Positions 7,914-17,239 are shown, counted from the first letter of the stretch. The stretch is 64,000 bases of DNA from Flavobacterium kayseriense (GCF_014305095.1 NZ_JACRUI010000001.1:355599-419598), one strand, 5' to 3'. Notes: generated by a model from the sequence alone, not told the origin. A program made the numbers and translations.

Positions 7914-7952
7914 GGGTAACAATTCAAAACCAAAATTGATATAGCAATATAA
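7914..7952 (+). promoter_or_regulatory. ECF promoter candidate, copy 3 (OmpA-type gene)
   Basis: GGGTAACAA at 7914-7922, TTGATAT at 7936-7942 and TATAA at 7948-7952, 27 bp before the ATG at 7980. It is nearly identical to copy 2, so it probably arose by the same duplication. Confidence 0.7.
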
Positions 7953-7979
7953 AACAACAACCAAATAAAAACGTATACC

Positions 7980-9857
7980 ATGAAAACAAATTTCAAAATT
8001 ATTTTAGCAATGCTTTTAATTGGAATGGGATTCCAAAATACTAAAGCGCAAGTTTCAAAAGTAGCCGACCAAGCAACTCAAAAAACAGAATGGCAATTTT
8101 CTACTAGAGCAGGATATGATTTCCCCTCTTACAAAGAAGACTTCAAATACATTGATTATTCTGGCGGTATTATGGGAGGCGTGTCAGTGAATCACTACTG
8201 GAAATGGTTTGGATTGCAAGCCGACTTTGATTACATCAAAAACAGTCCAAAAAGCAACATCAACAATCCGTCTTATGATAATGGAGGAGTAATACCAACT
8301 GCAGTTGACTATGATGACCTATCGGTAACCAAGAACGACATTACTAGAATGTTCGCAGGAGCAGGACCATCGTTTAGATACTTAAGCAAAAATAATAAAT
8401 TTCAAGCCGAAATGTCTTTACTTGCCGGTTTAGGAACGATCGATGGAGGCGAAATCCTAGTCGAAGCAACGAGAAAAAATGGATCAATAGACGTACTAAC
8501 ATACCATTCTGGCTGGGACAAGGAGAATCTATTGGCAGGAAAAGCACAAGCAAGACTTACCTACTTTTTTAACCAACATTGGGGTGTACACGCAGGCGCT
8601 TATTATATGCATTACTTTAATGGCGCACAAGAATCAGGCAAAAACGATATTCTAATCAATAAAGGTTATATGACAGCGGGTAGCACATTGCAAGTGTATT
8701 ATTACGAAGCAGGAACAACAGCAATAGCTGGACAAGCCCAAAATGGTCAAAACAACACAATAAATGCTTTTAACACACAGTCAATTATTCGTAACAACCA
8801 AGGAGGAAGTGCTACTTCATTTGATTTAAGACGCAAAATCGATTTATCATCAATAGGTGTGTTTGGAGGATTAACATACCGTTTTGGTCCATCTAAAAAA
8901 GCACCAAAAGAAATCGTAGAAGAGGTAAAAACAGCTCCAACAGAAAAAAAATATTGCATTCAAACCACTGCTAAAGACAAGTTTACTGCAGAAATCTTAC
9001 CCAATACAGATGTATCAATCAAAGATTCAAAAGGAGTAGTAGTCAAAACAGCTAAAACAGATGCCTTTGGAGTAGTACAATTTTGTGATCTTCTACCAGA
9101 CGATTACACGATCGAAGGTCGATTTAATGATCTTGCTTTAGAAGGTAATTCAACTAAAAAATCCGAGTTTCAAAACAATAAAACCATCTTAAAAGACATA
9201 CTGTATGCCGATGCAAACTTTATTATAAAAGGAAAAGCAATTGTATGTAATACCTCTATTGCTATAAACGATGTGAGTATTGTCCTTAAAAACAACCAAA
9301 TGGTTGTACAAAAAACAAGCAGTACGAATGAAAAAGGTGAATTTGTTTTTCAAGCAACCGCAAACACGAACTACAGTATTTATGGTAAAAAAGAAAACTA
9401 TATGTCGCAAACCATGACCGTTTCGACTAAAGATTATGACCGTACTAAATCACTTTTCATCCAATTAGAAATATGCATGGACGCCGCTGATTGTGGTACA
9501 GCAATCGCACTAAAAAACATTCACTATGACCTAGGTAAATACTTCATTAGAGAAGATGCAAAACCAGAATTGAATAGATTAGTACAGTTCATGAATGACA
9601 ATCCAGGTGTAAAAGTAGAGCTATCGTCTCACACAGATTCTAGAGCTTCAAACGGATACAACCAAATATTATCTCAAAACAGAGCCAATGCAGCGGTAGA
9701 CTACATCACTTCTCAAGGAATCTCAAGAGCGAGATTAACTGGAAAAGGATACGGAGAATCTAAATTACTAAACCGTTGTACTGATGGAGTTGAGTGTTCA
9801 GAAGAGCAACACCAAGCCAACAGAAGAACAGAGGTAAAAGTAATTTGCTCAGAATAA
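7980..9857 (+). CDS. Outer-membrane beta-barrel protein with OmpA peptidoglycan-binding domain
   Basis: A 625-residue exported protein. A signal peptide ends near residue 23 (GFQNTKAQ). Residues about 35-300 alternate in the manner of an outer-membrane beta-barrel and end with a TYRFGP strand. Two beta-sandwich repeats of the carboxypeptidase-regulatory type follow (about 320-400 and 410-490; TDAFGVVQFCDLLPDDY, NEKGEFVFQATANTNY). The C-terminal OmpA domain (about 505-622) carries SSHTDSRASNGYN and NRRTEVKV and should bind peptidoglycan. It probably links outer membrane to cell wall. It sits directly under the third GGGTAACAA-type promoter, divergent from the ECF sigma gene, and is the most likely main target of that sigma factor. 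Confidence 0.88.
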   Translation: MKTNFKIILAMLLIGMGFQNTKAQVSKVADQATQKTEWQFSTRAGYDFPSYKEDFKYIDYSGGIMGGVSVNHYWKWFGLQADFDYIKNSPKSNINNPSYDNGGVIPTAVDYDDLSVTKNDITRMFAGAGPSFRYLSKNNKFQAEMSLLAGLGTIDGGEILVEATRKNGSIDVLTYHSGWDKENLLAGKAQARLTYFFNQHWGVHAGAYYMHYFNGAQESGKNDILINKGYMTAGSTLQVYYYEAGTTAIAGQAQNGQNNTINAFNTQSIIRNNQGGSATSFDLRRKIDLSSIGVFGGLTYRFGPSKKAPKEIVEEVKTAPTEKKYCIQTTAKDKFTAEILPNTDVSIKDSKGVVVKTAKTDAFGVVQFCDLLPDDYTIEGRFNDLALEGNSTKKSEFQNNKTILKDILYADANFIIKGKAIVCNTSIAINDVSIVLKNNQMVVQKTSSTNEKGEFVFQATANTNYSIYGKKENYMSQTMTVSTKDYDRTKSLFIQLEICMDAADCGTAIALKNIHYDLGKYFIREDAKPELNRLVQFMNDNPGVKVELSSHTDSRASNGYNQILSQNRANAAVDYITSQGISRARLTGKGYGESKLLNRCTDGVECSEEQHQANRRTEVKVICSE

Positions 9858-9879
9858 GAAAAAACCAGCAATATAAACC

Positions 9880-9908
9880 AAATAGCGATGAGTCTTTCAT
9901 CGCTATTT
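9880..9908 (+). terminator. Hairpin after the OmpA-type gene
   Basis: A 12-bp perfect inverted repeat (AAATAGCGATGA / TCATCGCTATTT) with a 5-nt loop, 22 bp after the stop codon. The T-run is short. Confidence 0.65.
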
Positions 9909-9981
9909 GTGTTTAAAAAAAGAGCTACATGATCCTATTTTACTGTTTAAAAAAAATAAGTAAAAAATAATGCAATAAATA

Positions 9982-10020
9982 GGGTAACAAATTACCAACA
10001 CTATTGATATAACTATATAA
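9982..10020 (+). promoter_or_regulatory. ECF promoter candidate, copy 4
   Basis: GGGTAACAA at 9982-9990, TTGATAT at 10004-10010 and TATAA at 10016-10020, 35 bp before the lipoprotein gene at 10056. It is outside the 156-bp tandem repeat, so the motif is kept independently of that duplication. Confidence 0.7.
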
Positions 10021-10055
10021 ATCAAGTTTAACCATTACTTTAAAAATCAGAAATC

Positions 10056-10694
10056 ATGAAAACTCTAAAAAACATTTTCAGTCAATTAAACAAAACTTCA
10101 AAAACAGTAGCAACATTAGTAATTACAGCAGTAGTGTTTAGTTGCACTCCACCACCTGTACCAACTCCCTCAACTTGTAGTACAAGTACGTCTGACTTTC
10201 AGACGATTTACAACAATGTCCTAACAAGCCTCCCAATGCATGATGACTATGTTACTATGGATTTAACTACACATGAATACACTTTTACAATGCTAACTAA
10301 CAAAAGCATTTGTAAGATAGGGTATCAGGGAAATACAAATTTATTTGCAGCTAACATTCCGTACACTATCGAAATTTATGATAACACTACAAGCAGCATC
10401 GTATACACAGGTAGTCACATTTTTAATTCTGCCTTTACAGACTATGTAACACCTATTGGGGCAACGGTAGTGCTACAAAATACACACTCCTACACCATAA
10501 AAAGAATTGTCACTAACTATTTAGGAAATTTGAATAATACCATTGGTAGGATTTGTAGGTACAATACCGGAGGATTGCCTTCTGCTGCAGTAGCAACAGG
10601 CGCTTTTATGCAAATTACATCGTCTAATTTTTATGGTACCGGTGGACCAGCACCAAGCTATGGGATACCATACATTGATATTATTTTTCAATAA
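10056..10694 (+). CDS. Hypothetical lipoprotein
   Basis: A 212-residue protein with a lipoprotein signal: charged N-terminus, hydrophobic stretch and lipobox ending at Cys30 (AVVFSC), followed by a Pro-rich spacer. The remainder is rich in Thr, Asn and Tyr and beta-prone, as in surface or periplasmic beta-sandwich proteins. I do not recognise a family. It follows a GGGTAACAA-type promoter and precedes a second lipoprotein by 69 bp with no terminator between, so the two likely share a transcript. Predicted to belong to the ECF regulon and to sit in the outer membrane. Confidence 0.75.
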   Translation: MKTLKNIFSQLNKTSKTVATLVITAVVFSCTPPPVPTPSTCSTSTSDFQTIYNNVLTSLPMHDDYVTMDLTTHEYTFTMLTNKSICKIGYQGNTNLFAANIPYTIEIYDNTTSSIVYTGSHIFNSAFTDYVTPIGATVVLQNTHSYTIKRIVTNYLGNLNNTIGRICRYNTGGLPSAAVATGAFMQITSSNFYGTGGPAPSYGIPYIDIIFQ

Positions 10695-10763
10695 AAACAA
10701 TATCGTATTAATGACAAAAACCAAAAAAATTAAAAAAAATAACTATTAAAAACACTAGAAATC

Positions 10764-11774
10764 ATGAAAACACATAAATTAAAAAACCCGATACAAAATC
10801 TAAAAAATGCTGCTCTTCTATTTCTTGCTACAATTACTTTAGTAAGCTGTAACAAAGATGAGATCTCCAATCTAAACCCTACAGCGGCAAAATTTGCAAC
10901 CATTAGACAAACAGCTCTAGAGCATCAAACACAAAGGTTTACCGCCACTGCTGGAGTAGGAGCAATCACACTAACATCAGCAAAAGGAGTTATCATCACT
11001 TTAAATGGTAACGCCCTAACTAAAAACGGAAATCCTGTAACGGGAGCAATTGATATCACCTACGTTGAAATTTTTGACAAAGGAAGTATGCTTGTAACTA
11101 ATAAACCAACAATGGGACTTATGACTAATGGCAATAAAAGCATACTAAAATCAGGCGGTGAATTTTTTATTAGCGCTTCACAAGCAGGAGTAGCTCTAGT
11201 TTCTACTGGAGTAATTCAACTTCAAGTTCCAGCTACTTTAACTGACTCTGTTGACACAGGAATGGTATTTTGGACAGGCAACAACAGTGATGAAGCGAAT
11301 CTAGTTTGGGAGCAACCCGTACCGATACCTGCAAATGTTGGGGGAGGACAAGAACGCGGAAATGTTGCTTTTAACCACACCAATTACAACGTGACTTTTG
11401 GAACTTTTGGATGGACAAATGTTGACCGCTTTATTAGCGACCCAAGACCTAAAACTACTATTTTAGTGGAAGTTCCAGCGGGATATGATGATACGAATTG
11501 TGCTATTTACCTATCTTATGATGGAGAAGGTCAAAATGCACTAGCCAAATTAGACACTTACAATCCTACAACAGAACAATTTAGTGAACATTATGGACAA
11601 ATTCCAGTTGGATTAGCTTGCCATGTGATTTTCGCTACCGAGGACAACGGAAATTGGAGATTCGCTATTAAAGCAGTCACTGTTGCTGCCGGAGATGTTT
11701 ATACCTTCGCCATGAGCGAGACTAACGTAGTAACTGAGGTCCAATTAATAGCAGCTATTAACGCTATTCAATAA
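10764..11774 (+). CDS. Hypothetical lipoprotein
   Basis: A 336-residue protein with a lipobox ending at Cys29 (TLVSC) and a typical signal sequence. The mature part contains beta-rich segments such as GVIITLNGNALTKNGNPVTGAIDITYVEIFD (residues about 70-100), resembling a carboxypeptidase-regulatory or Ig-like fold; the family is otherwise unrecognised. No catalytic motif is seen. It has no GGGTAACAA element of its own and is probably expressed from the upstream lipoprotein promoter. A strong terminator follows 21 bp after its stop, closing the inferred sigma-regulated block. Confidence 0.75.
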   Translation: MKTHKLKNPIQNLKNAALLFLATITLVSCNKDEISNLNPTAAKFATIRQTALEHQTQRFTATAGVGAITLTSAKGVIITLNGNALTKNGNPVTGAIDITYVEIFDKGSMLVTNKPTMGLMTNGNKSILKSGGEFFISASQAGVALVSTGVIQLQVPATLTDSVDTGMVFWTGNNSDEANLVWEQPVPIPANVGGGQERGNVAFNHTNYNVTFGTFGWTNVDRFISDPRPKTTILVEVPAGYDDTNCAIYLSYDGEGQNALAKLDTYNPTTEQFSEHYGQIPVGLACHVIFATEDNGNWRFAIKAVTVAAGDVYTFAMSETNVVTEVQLIAAINAIQ

Positions 11775-11795
11775 CACAAAAAGTATTTTTTTAAC

Positions 11796-11828
11796 AAAAG
11801 TGATGATTTGCTCATCACTTTTTTTTAC
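11796..11828 (+). terminator. Rho-independent terminator
   Basis: An 11-bp inverted repeat (AAAAGTGATGA / TCATCACTTTT) with a 5-nt loop followed by a T-run. Confidence 0.85.
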
Positions 11829-11864
11829 TTTTAATACTTGATTGTAACCTTCTACTCTATTTTA

Positions 11865-11948
11865 GAAGCTATTCCTGCTATCCGTTTTATCTTTTTATCC
11901 TATCTAAAAAACGATAGGACAAAAAGGATATCACTGCTATCAGGGCTA
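11865..11948 (+). repeat. Dispersed REP-like element, copy A
   Basis: Starts GAAGCTATTCCTGCTATCCG and ends ATCAGGGCTA, as copies B and C do. The internal hairpin is TCCTATC / GATAGGA, a different stem sequence from the other copies but still fully paired. It ends 13 bp before the PKD protein start. Confidence 0.75.
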
Positions 11949-11961
11949 AAAAAAACTAGCC

Positions 11962-13920
11962 ATGAAACCACTTTTACTCTTTTTCATTTGCCTCAACTCA
12001 ACCCTTCTCTTTGCACAAACTAAAGTAAAAGACACCGTTACACGTCGCGCCATCATTGGATACATCCAAAACAAAAATAGCGTTTCATACAAACCTACCA
12101 CACCACCACTAATCCCAATCTCCGGAGCACCAAAACCCAGCTATTCCTATCTATGGGAAATGGGCGACGGACATTACAGCAAGGAAGCCGAACCCAAACA
12201 CGTGTACAAAAACAAAGGAACTTATAACACCAAACTATCCGTAACCAACAATTACGACAACGGAAAACCACCTGCTATCCGACCAAAAAAAGTGGTTATC
12301 AATGAAATCTCTACTGAAAAATACAACGAAATCGCTTCTATAGAAGATCAAAACGGATTTACCATTCAAAAAAATTGCGACCCTATTCCCGATCAGGAAA
12401 TAGTGGTAATCATGAGCTATCAAAACCTAGAGAACTACGTTGCCGATGGGAAACTGTATCTCTTTTACAACGAAAAACAATTTAAAAACAACAATTTTGA
12501 ACTAGCTGATCTTCGCACCTATGCTGGCGAAAGTGAAGTACAAGAAAATAATTTTGCCGCAGTAAATGCCATAGAGGACTCGCACACCTATCTTGCCTCA
12601 TCTAACGTTTTCACTTTGGCCACAGCCCAAAAATACCAAAAAACCACCACACAAATCGACTTAGACCAAACCCTACTAGAGGCCAATAAAATGTACAAAA
12701 ACGTTTCTATTCTAGAATTTGATGGCGCCAATCCTAAAGAAACTCGCAATGTATTTTATACCCTAAAAACAACTCCCGAAATGATCAAAGATACCAGTGC
12801 AACCGTGACCATGCGCGGCATTTTTGTCCCAAATCGAAGTTTTAAAAACCACAAAGTAGTCAACCTCGAGATGGAAATAGTAACCTCACACGACCCCAAT
12901 AAAATGGGCTCCAACGGAAGTTTCTTAAATTATAGGTTAGTGCGCTTTAAACGAGTAAATTTTAAAACTCGTTTTCAAAACAATGGCGAAGGTCCCGCTA
13001 GAATGATTCGTCTAGAAACGGATATTCCTGACATGTTTGACAAAAAAACCTTCAAGGTAGAAGACATGTATCCCAAATGCCCCATCTGTCCAAAAGGAGA
13101 GGAACCAACCGTGAGTTGCCTCGACACTATCATAAAAAAAGATCAAATATTTTTTACCTTCAAAAACATTTATTTGCCTGGAAGCGAGCAAAAAAACGTC
13201 ACCGAAAAGGACAGCACTAAAGGTTTTGTAAAGTATTCTATGAAATTCAACAAGGACTTTCACAAAGTAAATACAAAAAGTAAAACGGCAATTATATTTG
13301 ACAAAAACGAACCCATTATTACCAACTACGCCACCACCCGATTTTTACCCGGAATTTCTATTGGTGCCAAAGCAGGTTACAACTACTTCCCTAGCTTGAA
13401 CAATTCGACCAGTTATTTTGTAGGAGCCACAATTTCGCCTTATAAATCGTATCGCTATTACTGGCAAGCTGAGTTTCAAAATAGCTTTCACAACTATACT
13501 GCAGCAAGTACTTCAACAGATGTTCTCATTCAGAATACTGCTGGAATCGATCAATTGCAACGCACTACCAATACTACCACAAACACCACCATCAACATGG
13601 AAATCCCATTGTTGATGCGTTACAACATCAACAATTTTATTGGTATTGGAGCCGGGATTCAAGGGAACATTAACGCATCCGAAAAACAAGAACAATCTAC
13701 CAGAATCGATTTGTATGAAAATGACAAACCAGCTACGTTATTGACTACTACGGAAGACGCCATAGCTACAAGCAACAGTTTTACTAATTTTAAAGCCGGT
13801 TTATTGTTTGACTTGACAGTGGGCGCGGCGCGCATTGGCCCAAGTGCAGGAGTGCGATATGTGGTAAACTTCAAAGAAAATTTCAACTATTTGCAATTTT
13901 ACGGCATTTGGAAATTTTAA
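11962..13920 (+). CDS. Secreted PKD-domain protein with C-terminal outer-membrane barrel
   Basis: A 652-residue protein with a signal peptide cleaved near residue 19 (LLFAQ). A PKD domain spans about residues 50-100, with the diagnostic WEMGDG and GTYNTKLSVTN. Residues about 110-470 are a beta-rich region without a family I recognise. The last 180 residues (GISIGAKAGYNYF to the terminal aromatic IWKF) look like an outer-membrane beta-barrel ending in Phe. It is followed after 225 bp by the CHAT protease gene on the same strand. A role as surface anchor or receptor for that system is possible but unproven. Confidence 0.75.
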   Translation: MKPLLLFFICLNSTLLFAQTKVKDTVTRRAIIGYIQNKNSVSYKPTTPPLIPISGAPKPSYSYLWEMGDGHYSKEAEPKHVYKNKGTYNTKLSVTNNYDNGKPPAIRPKKVVINEISTEKYNEIASIEDQNGFTIQKNCDPIPDQEIVVIMSYQNLENYVADGKLYLFYNEKQFKNNNFELADLRTYAGESEVQENNFAAVNAIEDSHTYLASSNVFTLATAQKYQKTTTQIDLDQTLLEANKMYKNVSILEFDGANPKETRNVFYTLKTTPEMIKDTSATVTMRGIFVPNRSFKNHKVVNLEMEIVTSHDPNKMGSNGSFLNYRLVRFKRVNFKTRFQNNGEGPARMIRLETDIPDMFDKKTFKVEDMYPKCPICPKGEEPTVSCLDTIIKKDQIFFTFKNIYLPGSEQKNVTEKDSTKGFVKYSMKFNKDFHKVNTKSKTAIIFDKNEPIITNYATTRFLPGISIGAKAGYNYFPSLNNSTSYFVGATISPYKSYRYYWQAEFQNSFHNYTAASTSTDVLIQNTAGIDQLQRTTNTTTNTTINMEIPLLMRYNINNFIGIGAGIQGNINASEKQEQSTRIDLYENDKPATLLTTTEDAIATSNSFTNFKAGLLFDLTVGAARIGPSAGVRYVVNFKENFNYLQFYGIWKF

Positions 13921-14145
13921 AAAACTAATTTTCTAATTGACGACAATCACTAAACATATCAATTTGCTTTTAAAATTACAGTCCTAAATCACGAACATTT
14001 AAAAATTGGAACGGAGTCGAAAACCCTCTAATCAAATCAATAATAGATAAAAATGGACCTCTGCTCGATTTGAGAAACGTAGTAATCTTGCATTTTCCAT
14101 GTACAAACGACAAACCCAGCTATTAATGCTGTCCAAGAATAACTG

Positions 14146-16752
14146 ATGACAAAATACTTTTTACTCTTTCTGTATTTCACAACGCTGCTAAGCTTCGGGC
14201 AACAAACGCCTGCTCTAGAAGATAAAATATATGATGCAGTTGATTCTTTTACTACCAATCCATCAGTCCAAAACCTACAAAAACTAGAGTCGTACAGCAA
14301 GAGCCTTTCGACCAACACCAAAAACAAAAACGTACTACTCGCTCTTGTTGTTCTGAATTGCAATAAAGGCTACTATGAAAACAGTTTTGGTAAAACAGCC
14401 AAAGCCATTTCGAGCTACGAAAAAGCATGGAATATATACCAGAAAAACAAACTCTCCAATTATGACATCACCGAATATGCGTTAAAACCACTCGGGAATC
14501 TGTACACACTCATAGGCGATTACAACAATGCCGAAAACATTATCAAACAATATTATTTTGTTGCCAGTCAAGAAAAAAACGAAGCCCAAAAGCAAGCCGC
14601 CGTGCTCAACCTGTCTAATGTCTATCAAAATACGGGACGCATCGATCAAGCCATCGGTCTGCTGGAACAAACTATCCGTACAGACCGCTTAACCAAGATT
14701 CAAAAAGGGCTTTTGTACAACAATTTGGGTTCTAATTATTTCTTGAATACACAAGCTAATATCATGCAACCCCTAGCTTTTGAAAATGCTGAAAATGCTT
14801 TTTTGAAAGCCGCTAGTTTACTCGAAAAAGAAACCTCGCAATATGAAGCTTTGACCAATAGTTATTCTAATTTATCTCAACTAAAATTAGCACGAAATGA
14901 CCCTGATCAGGCATTGTTTTTTTATACGCAAGCCAAGCAAACTTTCGAAAAAATCAACAATCCTAATCCACGGAAAAAAGCACAATTGTATTGTGATGCA
15001 GCCAACATCTTTTTTAAACAAGGCAAAATAGCAGCAGCAAACGCGGCACTAAAAACAGTTTTCAAAATTTTAATTCCGTCCTATTCTGATGCAAATCAAA
15101 GCTTACCCAAAAAAACTTCGCTTTATGCCGAGACGATTCTCCTAGATGCATTAGACTTACAATCCGAATTGTTTTTGGCGCAAAGCCAGCCTAAAAAAGT
15201 ATTAGAAAGTTACGCACTTGCCTTTCATATCGAAGATTTATTTCAATCGCTATTGGTCTATGAAAACTCCAAAATTATAATCCAAATGCGGAATCGAATA
15301 CGAACCGAAAAGTGCATTGCTATTTACCAAACCCTATTCGAAAAAGAAAACAAGACATTGTACCTAGAAAGCGCTTTTGTACTAGCCGAAAAAACAAAAT
15401 CGATCGTTCTCAAAAACAGTTTAACTAGCAAAGAATTGCAATCAGCAGAAGAGCAATCCATCGTAGAACAACTACAAAACTGCAATACAATAATCATAAA
15501 AGAACAACAAAAAGGAGCTACAGCAACTCTTGCTAAAATAAATGAAGCCGTAAAAAAACAAAATGAACTCATGTTGGTTTTAAAGGAAATCCAATCCAAA
15601 AGAGACAAGCAATCAACAGCGGATATTGACATAAAAAAATTATTTAGTAAGCTCGAAAACGACAAGGCCATTATGATCGAATATTTCTCTGGCTACCACA
15701 ACACTTATTCGTTCACGCTTCAAGAACATCAGATCACGCTTCGCTTATTTAGCAACGACGCGCATACCGCGGTTAAAATTGTACAGTTTATAGACTATTT
15801 TAATGATGCCAACGCTATTTCTAATGATGTCTTGGGCTACAATCATTATGGTAATATAGCCTATCAATTATTACAACTTCCAGCAGGATCAACGTACAAA
15901 AACTTATTCATCATTCCCGATGGTGTTTTAAACTTTTTGCCATTTGAGGCTTTAATTACAAAGGAAACCGCAACGACTAATTTTGCCAAAATGCATTATT
16001 TAGTAAACGATTATGTCATTGGGTACAACAGTTCGGCTACTTTTTATTTGGAAGACCACAAGCCACAAAAGCACGATAAAAACATTTTGGGAGTCTTTCC
16101 TGTTTTTGCCAATAGCAATTATGAATTGAGCTTCTCCAAAAAAGAATTAGCGGCGATAAAAAAGAATTTTGAAGGGACTTACTTTGAAAACGCTGCTGCT
16201 ACCTTTAACAACTTCAAGAAAAACGCAGCCAACTATTCCATTTTGCATTTATCCACTCACGCGTCCTCGGGTGATTTAGAAACTGCCGCGAGCATCAAGT
16301 TTAGCGATCAAGAAGTGTTGTATTCGGAATTATACAATATGAACATCAACCCAGATTTAGTGGTTTTGAGTGCTTGCGAAACAGGCATAGGCAAACTATT
16401 TAAAGCCGAAGGTGCCATGAGCGTCGCAAGAGGTTTTCAATTTGCAGGAGCTAAAAATTTGTTGTTTTCATTATGGCGCGTCAATGATTATACTACCGCT
16501 GCTTTTATGGAGCAATTTTACAACAATATAAAAAACGGACAGTCCTTTATGGAGGCCAACCATCAAGCAAAACTAGATTTCCTTACAGATACTACCATTC
16601 CAAATGCCAAAAAATCGCCTTACTACTGGAGTGCATTTGTGTACTATGGAAGTCTAGAAACGGATGCCAAATCAACAAATTACTGGTATTATGGTATTGG
16701 TTTTCTAATTCTAATTAGCTTATTTTTGATTTATATTCGAAAGAGAAAATGA
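14146..16752 (+). CDS. TPR-CHAT caspase-like protein, exported and membrane-anchored
   Basis: An 868-residue protein with a signal peptide (cleavage near residue 19, LLSFGQQ), TPR-like helical repeats from about 60 to 400, a coiled linker at about 440-520 and a C-terminal CHAT domain (about 570-830). The caspase-type dyad is present: His705 in ILHLSTHASS and Cys744 in VLSACETGIG, with the conserved GAMSVARGFQFAGAKNLLFSLW after it. A single membrane segment near 845-863 ends in a positive tail (IRKRK). CHAT domains are cysteine peptidases. The topology puts TPR and CHAT in the periplasm, unlike the cytosolic CHAT proteases of defence systems. The stop overlaps the next gene by 4 bp. Confidence 0.88.
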   Translation: MTKYFLLFLYFTTLLSFGQQTPALEDKIYDAVDSFTTNPSVQNLQKLESYSKSLSTNTKNKNVLLALVVLNCNKGYYENSFGKTAKAISSYEKAWNIYQKNKLSNYDITEYALKPLGNLYTLIGDYNNAENIIKQYYFVASQEKNEAQKQAAVLNLSNVYQNTGRIDQAIGLLEQTIRTDRLTKIQKGLLYNNLGSNYFLNTQANIMQPLAFENAENAFLKAASLLEKETSQYEALTNSYSNLSQLKLARNDPDQALFFYTQAKQTFEKINNPNPRKKAQLYCDAANIFFKQGKIAAANAALKTVFKILIPSYSDANQSLPKKTSLYAETILLDALDLQSELFLAQSQPKKVLESYALAFHIEDLFQSLLVYENSKIIIQMRNRIRTEKCIAIYQTLFEKENKTLYLESAFVLAEKTKSIVLKNSLTSKELQSAEEQSIVEQLQNCNTIIIKEQQKGATATLAKINEAVKKQNELMLVLKEIQSKRDKQSTADIDIKKLFSKLENDKAIMIEYFSGYHNTYSFTLQEHQITLRLFSNDAHTAVKIVQFIDYFNDANAISNDVLGYNHYGNIAYQLLQLPAGSTYKNLFIIPDGVLNFLPFEALITKETATTNFAKMHYLVNDYVIGYNSSATFYLEDHKPQKHDKNILGVFPVFANSNYELSFSKKELAAIKKNFEGTYFENAAATFNNFKKNAANYSILHLSTHASSGDLETAASIKFSDQEVLYSELYNMNINPDLVVLSACETGIGKLFKAEGAMSVARGFQFAGAKNLLFSLWRVNDYTTAAFMEQFYNNIKNGQSFMEANHQAKLDFLTDTTIPNAKKSPYYWSAFVYYGSLETDAKSTNYWYYGIGFLILISLFLIYIRKRK

Positions 16753-17189
16753 AAAACCTACCTGATTTCCTTAAAAAGGAACTGTACACTAAAATAAAAT
16801 TTAAGCTTTCAAAAACACAACATTTACTAATAAGCGCTAAGATTAATGGAGTAGTAGGTAATTTTATTCTTGACACAGGCGCTTCTAACAGCTGTGTTGG
16901 TTTCGAAAGCGTTTCTTTATTTCATCTAGATCCAAAAGAATCTATGACCAAAGCCTCAGGAGCAGGAGCAACAGGAATGCACACGCAAATTGCACCCAAT
17001 ACTGAACTGCAGTTAGGTCGATGGAAAAGCAGTATGATAGAGCTAGTCATTTTTGATTTAAGCCATGTAAACGAGGCCTTAGTTGCCCATAAGTCCAAAA
17101 CAGTTCATGGCATCATAGGTGCAGATGTTTTACTAAAGGGGAAAGCCATTATAGATTACTACAATCATTACCTATACCTACAAAAATAA
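16749..17189 (+). CDS. Retropepsin-like aspartyl protease
   Basis: A 146-residue single-domain aspartyl protease. The catalytic DTGAS motif contains Asp42 (FILDTGASNSCV), and the later hydrophobic-Gly motif VHGIIGADVL completes the retroviral-type fold; such enzymes act as dimers. There is no signal peptide or membrane segment, so it appears cytoplasmic unless exported with help. It starts in an ATGA overlap with the CHAT gene, implying translational coupling and a shared function. The pairing of a CHAT cysteine peptidase with an aspartyl protease is the noteworthy point. A terminator follows directly. Confidence 0.85.
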   Translation: MKNLPDFLKKELYTKIKFKLSKTQHLLISAKINGVVGNFILDTGASNSCVGFESVSLFHLDPKESMTKASGAGATGMHTQIAPNTELQLGRWKSSMIELVIFDLSHVNEALVAHKSKTVHGIIGADVLLKGKAIIDYYNHYLYLQK

Positions 17190-17190
17190 A

Positions 17191-17223
17191 AAAACCACCT
17201 ATGGATTTAGGTGGTTTTTTTAT
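17191..17223. terminator. Bidirectional terminator
   Basis: Inverted repeat AAAACCACCTA / TAGGTGGTTTT with a 6-nt loop and A/T runs on both sides, between converging protease and odhB genes. Confidence 0.9.
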
Positions 17224-17239
17224 TTATAACATGCGAATC

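Larger units (their letters stand above)
7602..7952 (+). repeat. 156-bp tandem module: promoter, leader and mini-ORF, two units plus a third promoter
   Basis: Units begin at 7602, 7758 and 7914, an exact 156-bp spacing. Each of the first two contains GGGTAACAA, TTGATAT and TATAA elements, a leader that is identical just before the start codon, and a 23-codon frame ending in CGATAA. The third unit keeps only the promoter part and feeds the OmpA-type gene at 7980. The promoters of units 2 and 3 are nearly identical; the mini-ORFs are more diverged. This explains the 435-bp gap between the sigma gene and the OmpA-type gene. Confidence 0.85.

Noticed and set aside
7720..7944. A 74-codon plus-strand frame in the same region
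   Set aside because: It crosses two GGGTAACAA promoters and the mini-ORF in another frame, has a Lys/Asn-rich composition expected of A-rich DNA, and no conserved start context.
7613..7996. A 127-codon minus-strand frame across the tandem promoter module
   Set aside because: It is open only because the repeat length (156 bp) is a multiple of three, so both units keep one frame. It runs against three promoter elements and overlaps the OmpA-type start codon; the product is a low-complexity Phe/Leu/Ile-rich repeat.
14037..14363. A minus-strand frame over the start of the CHAT gene
   Set aside because: Overlaps the signal peptide and first domain of a well-supported gene; no family resemblance and no promoter.
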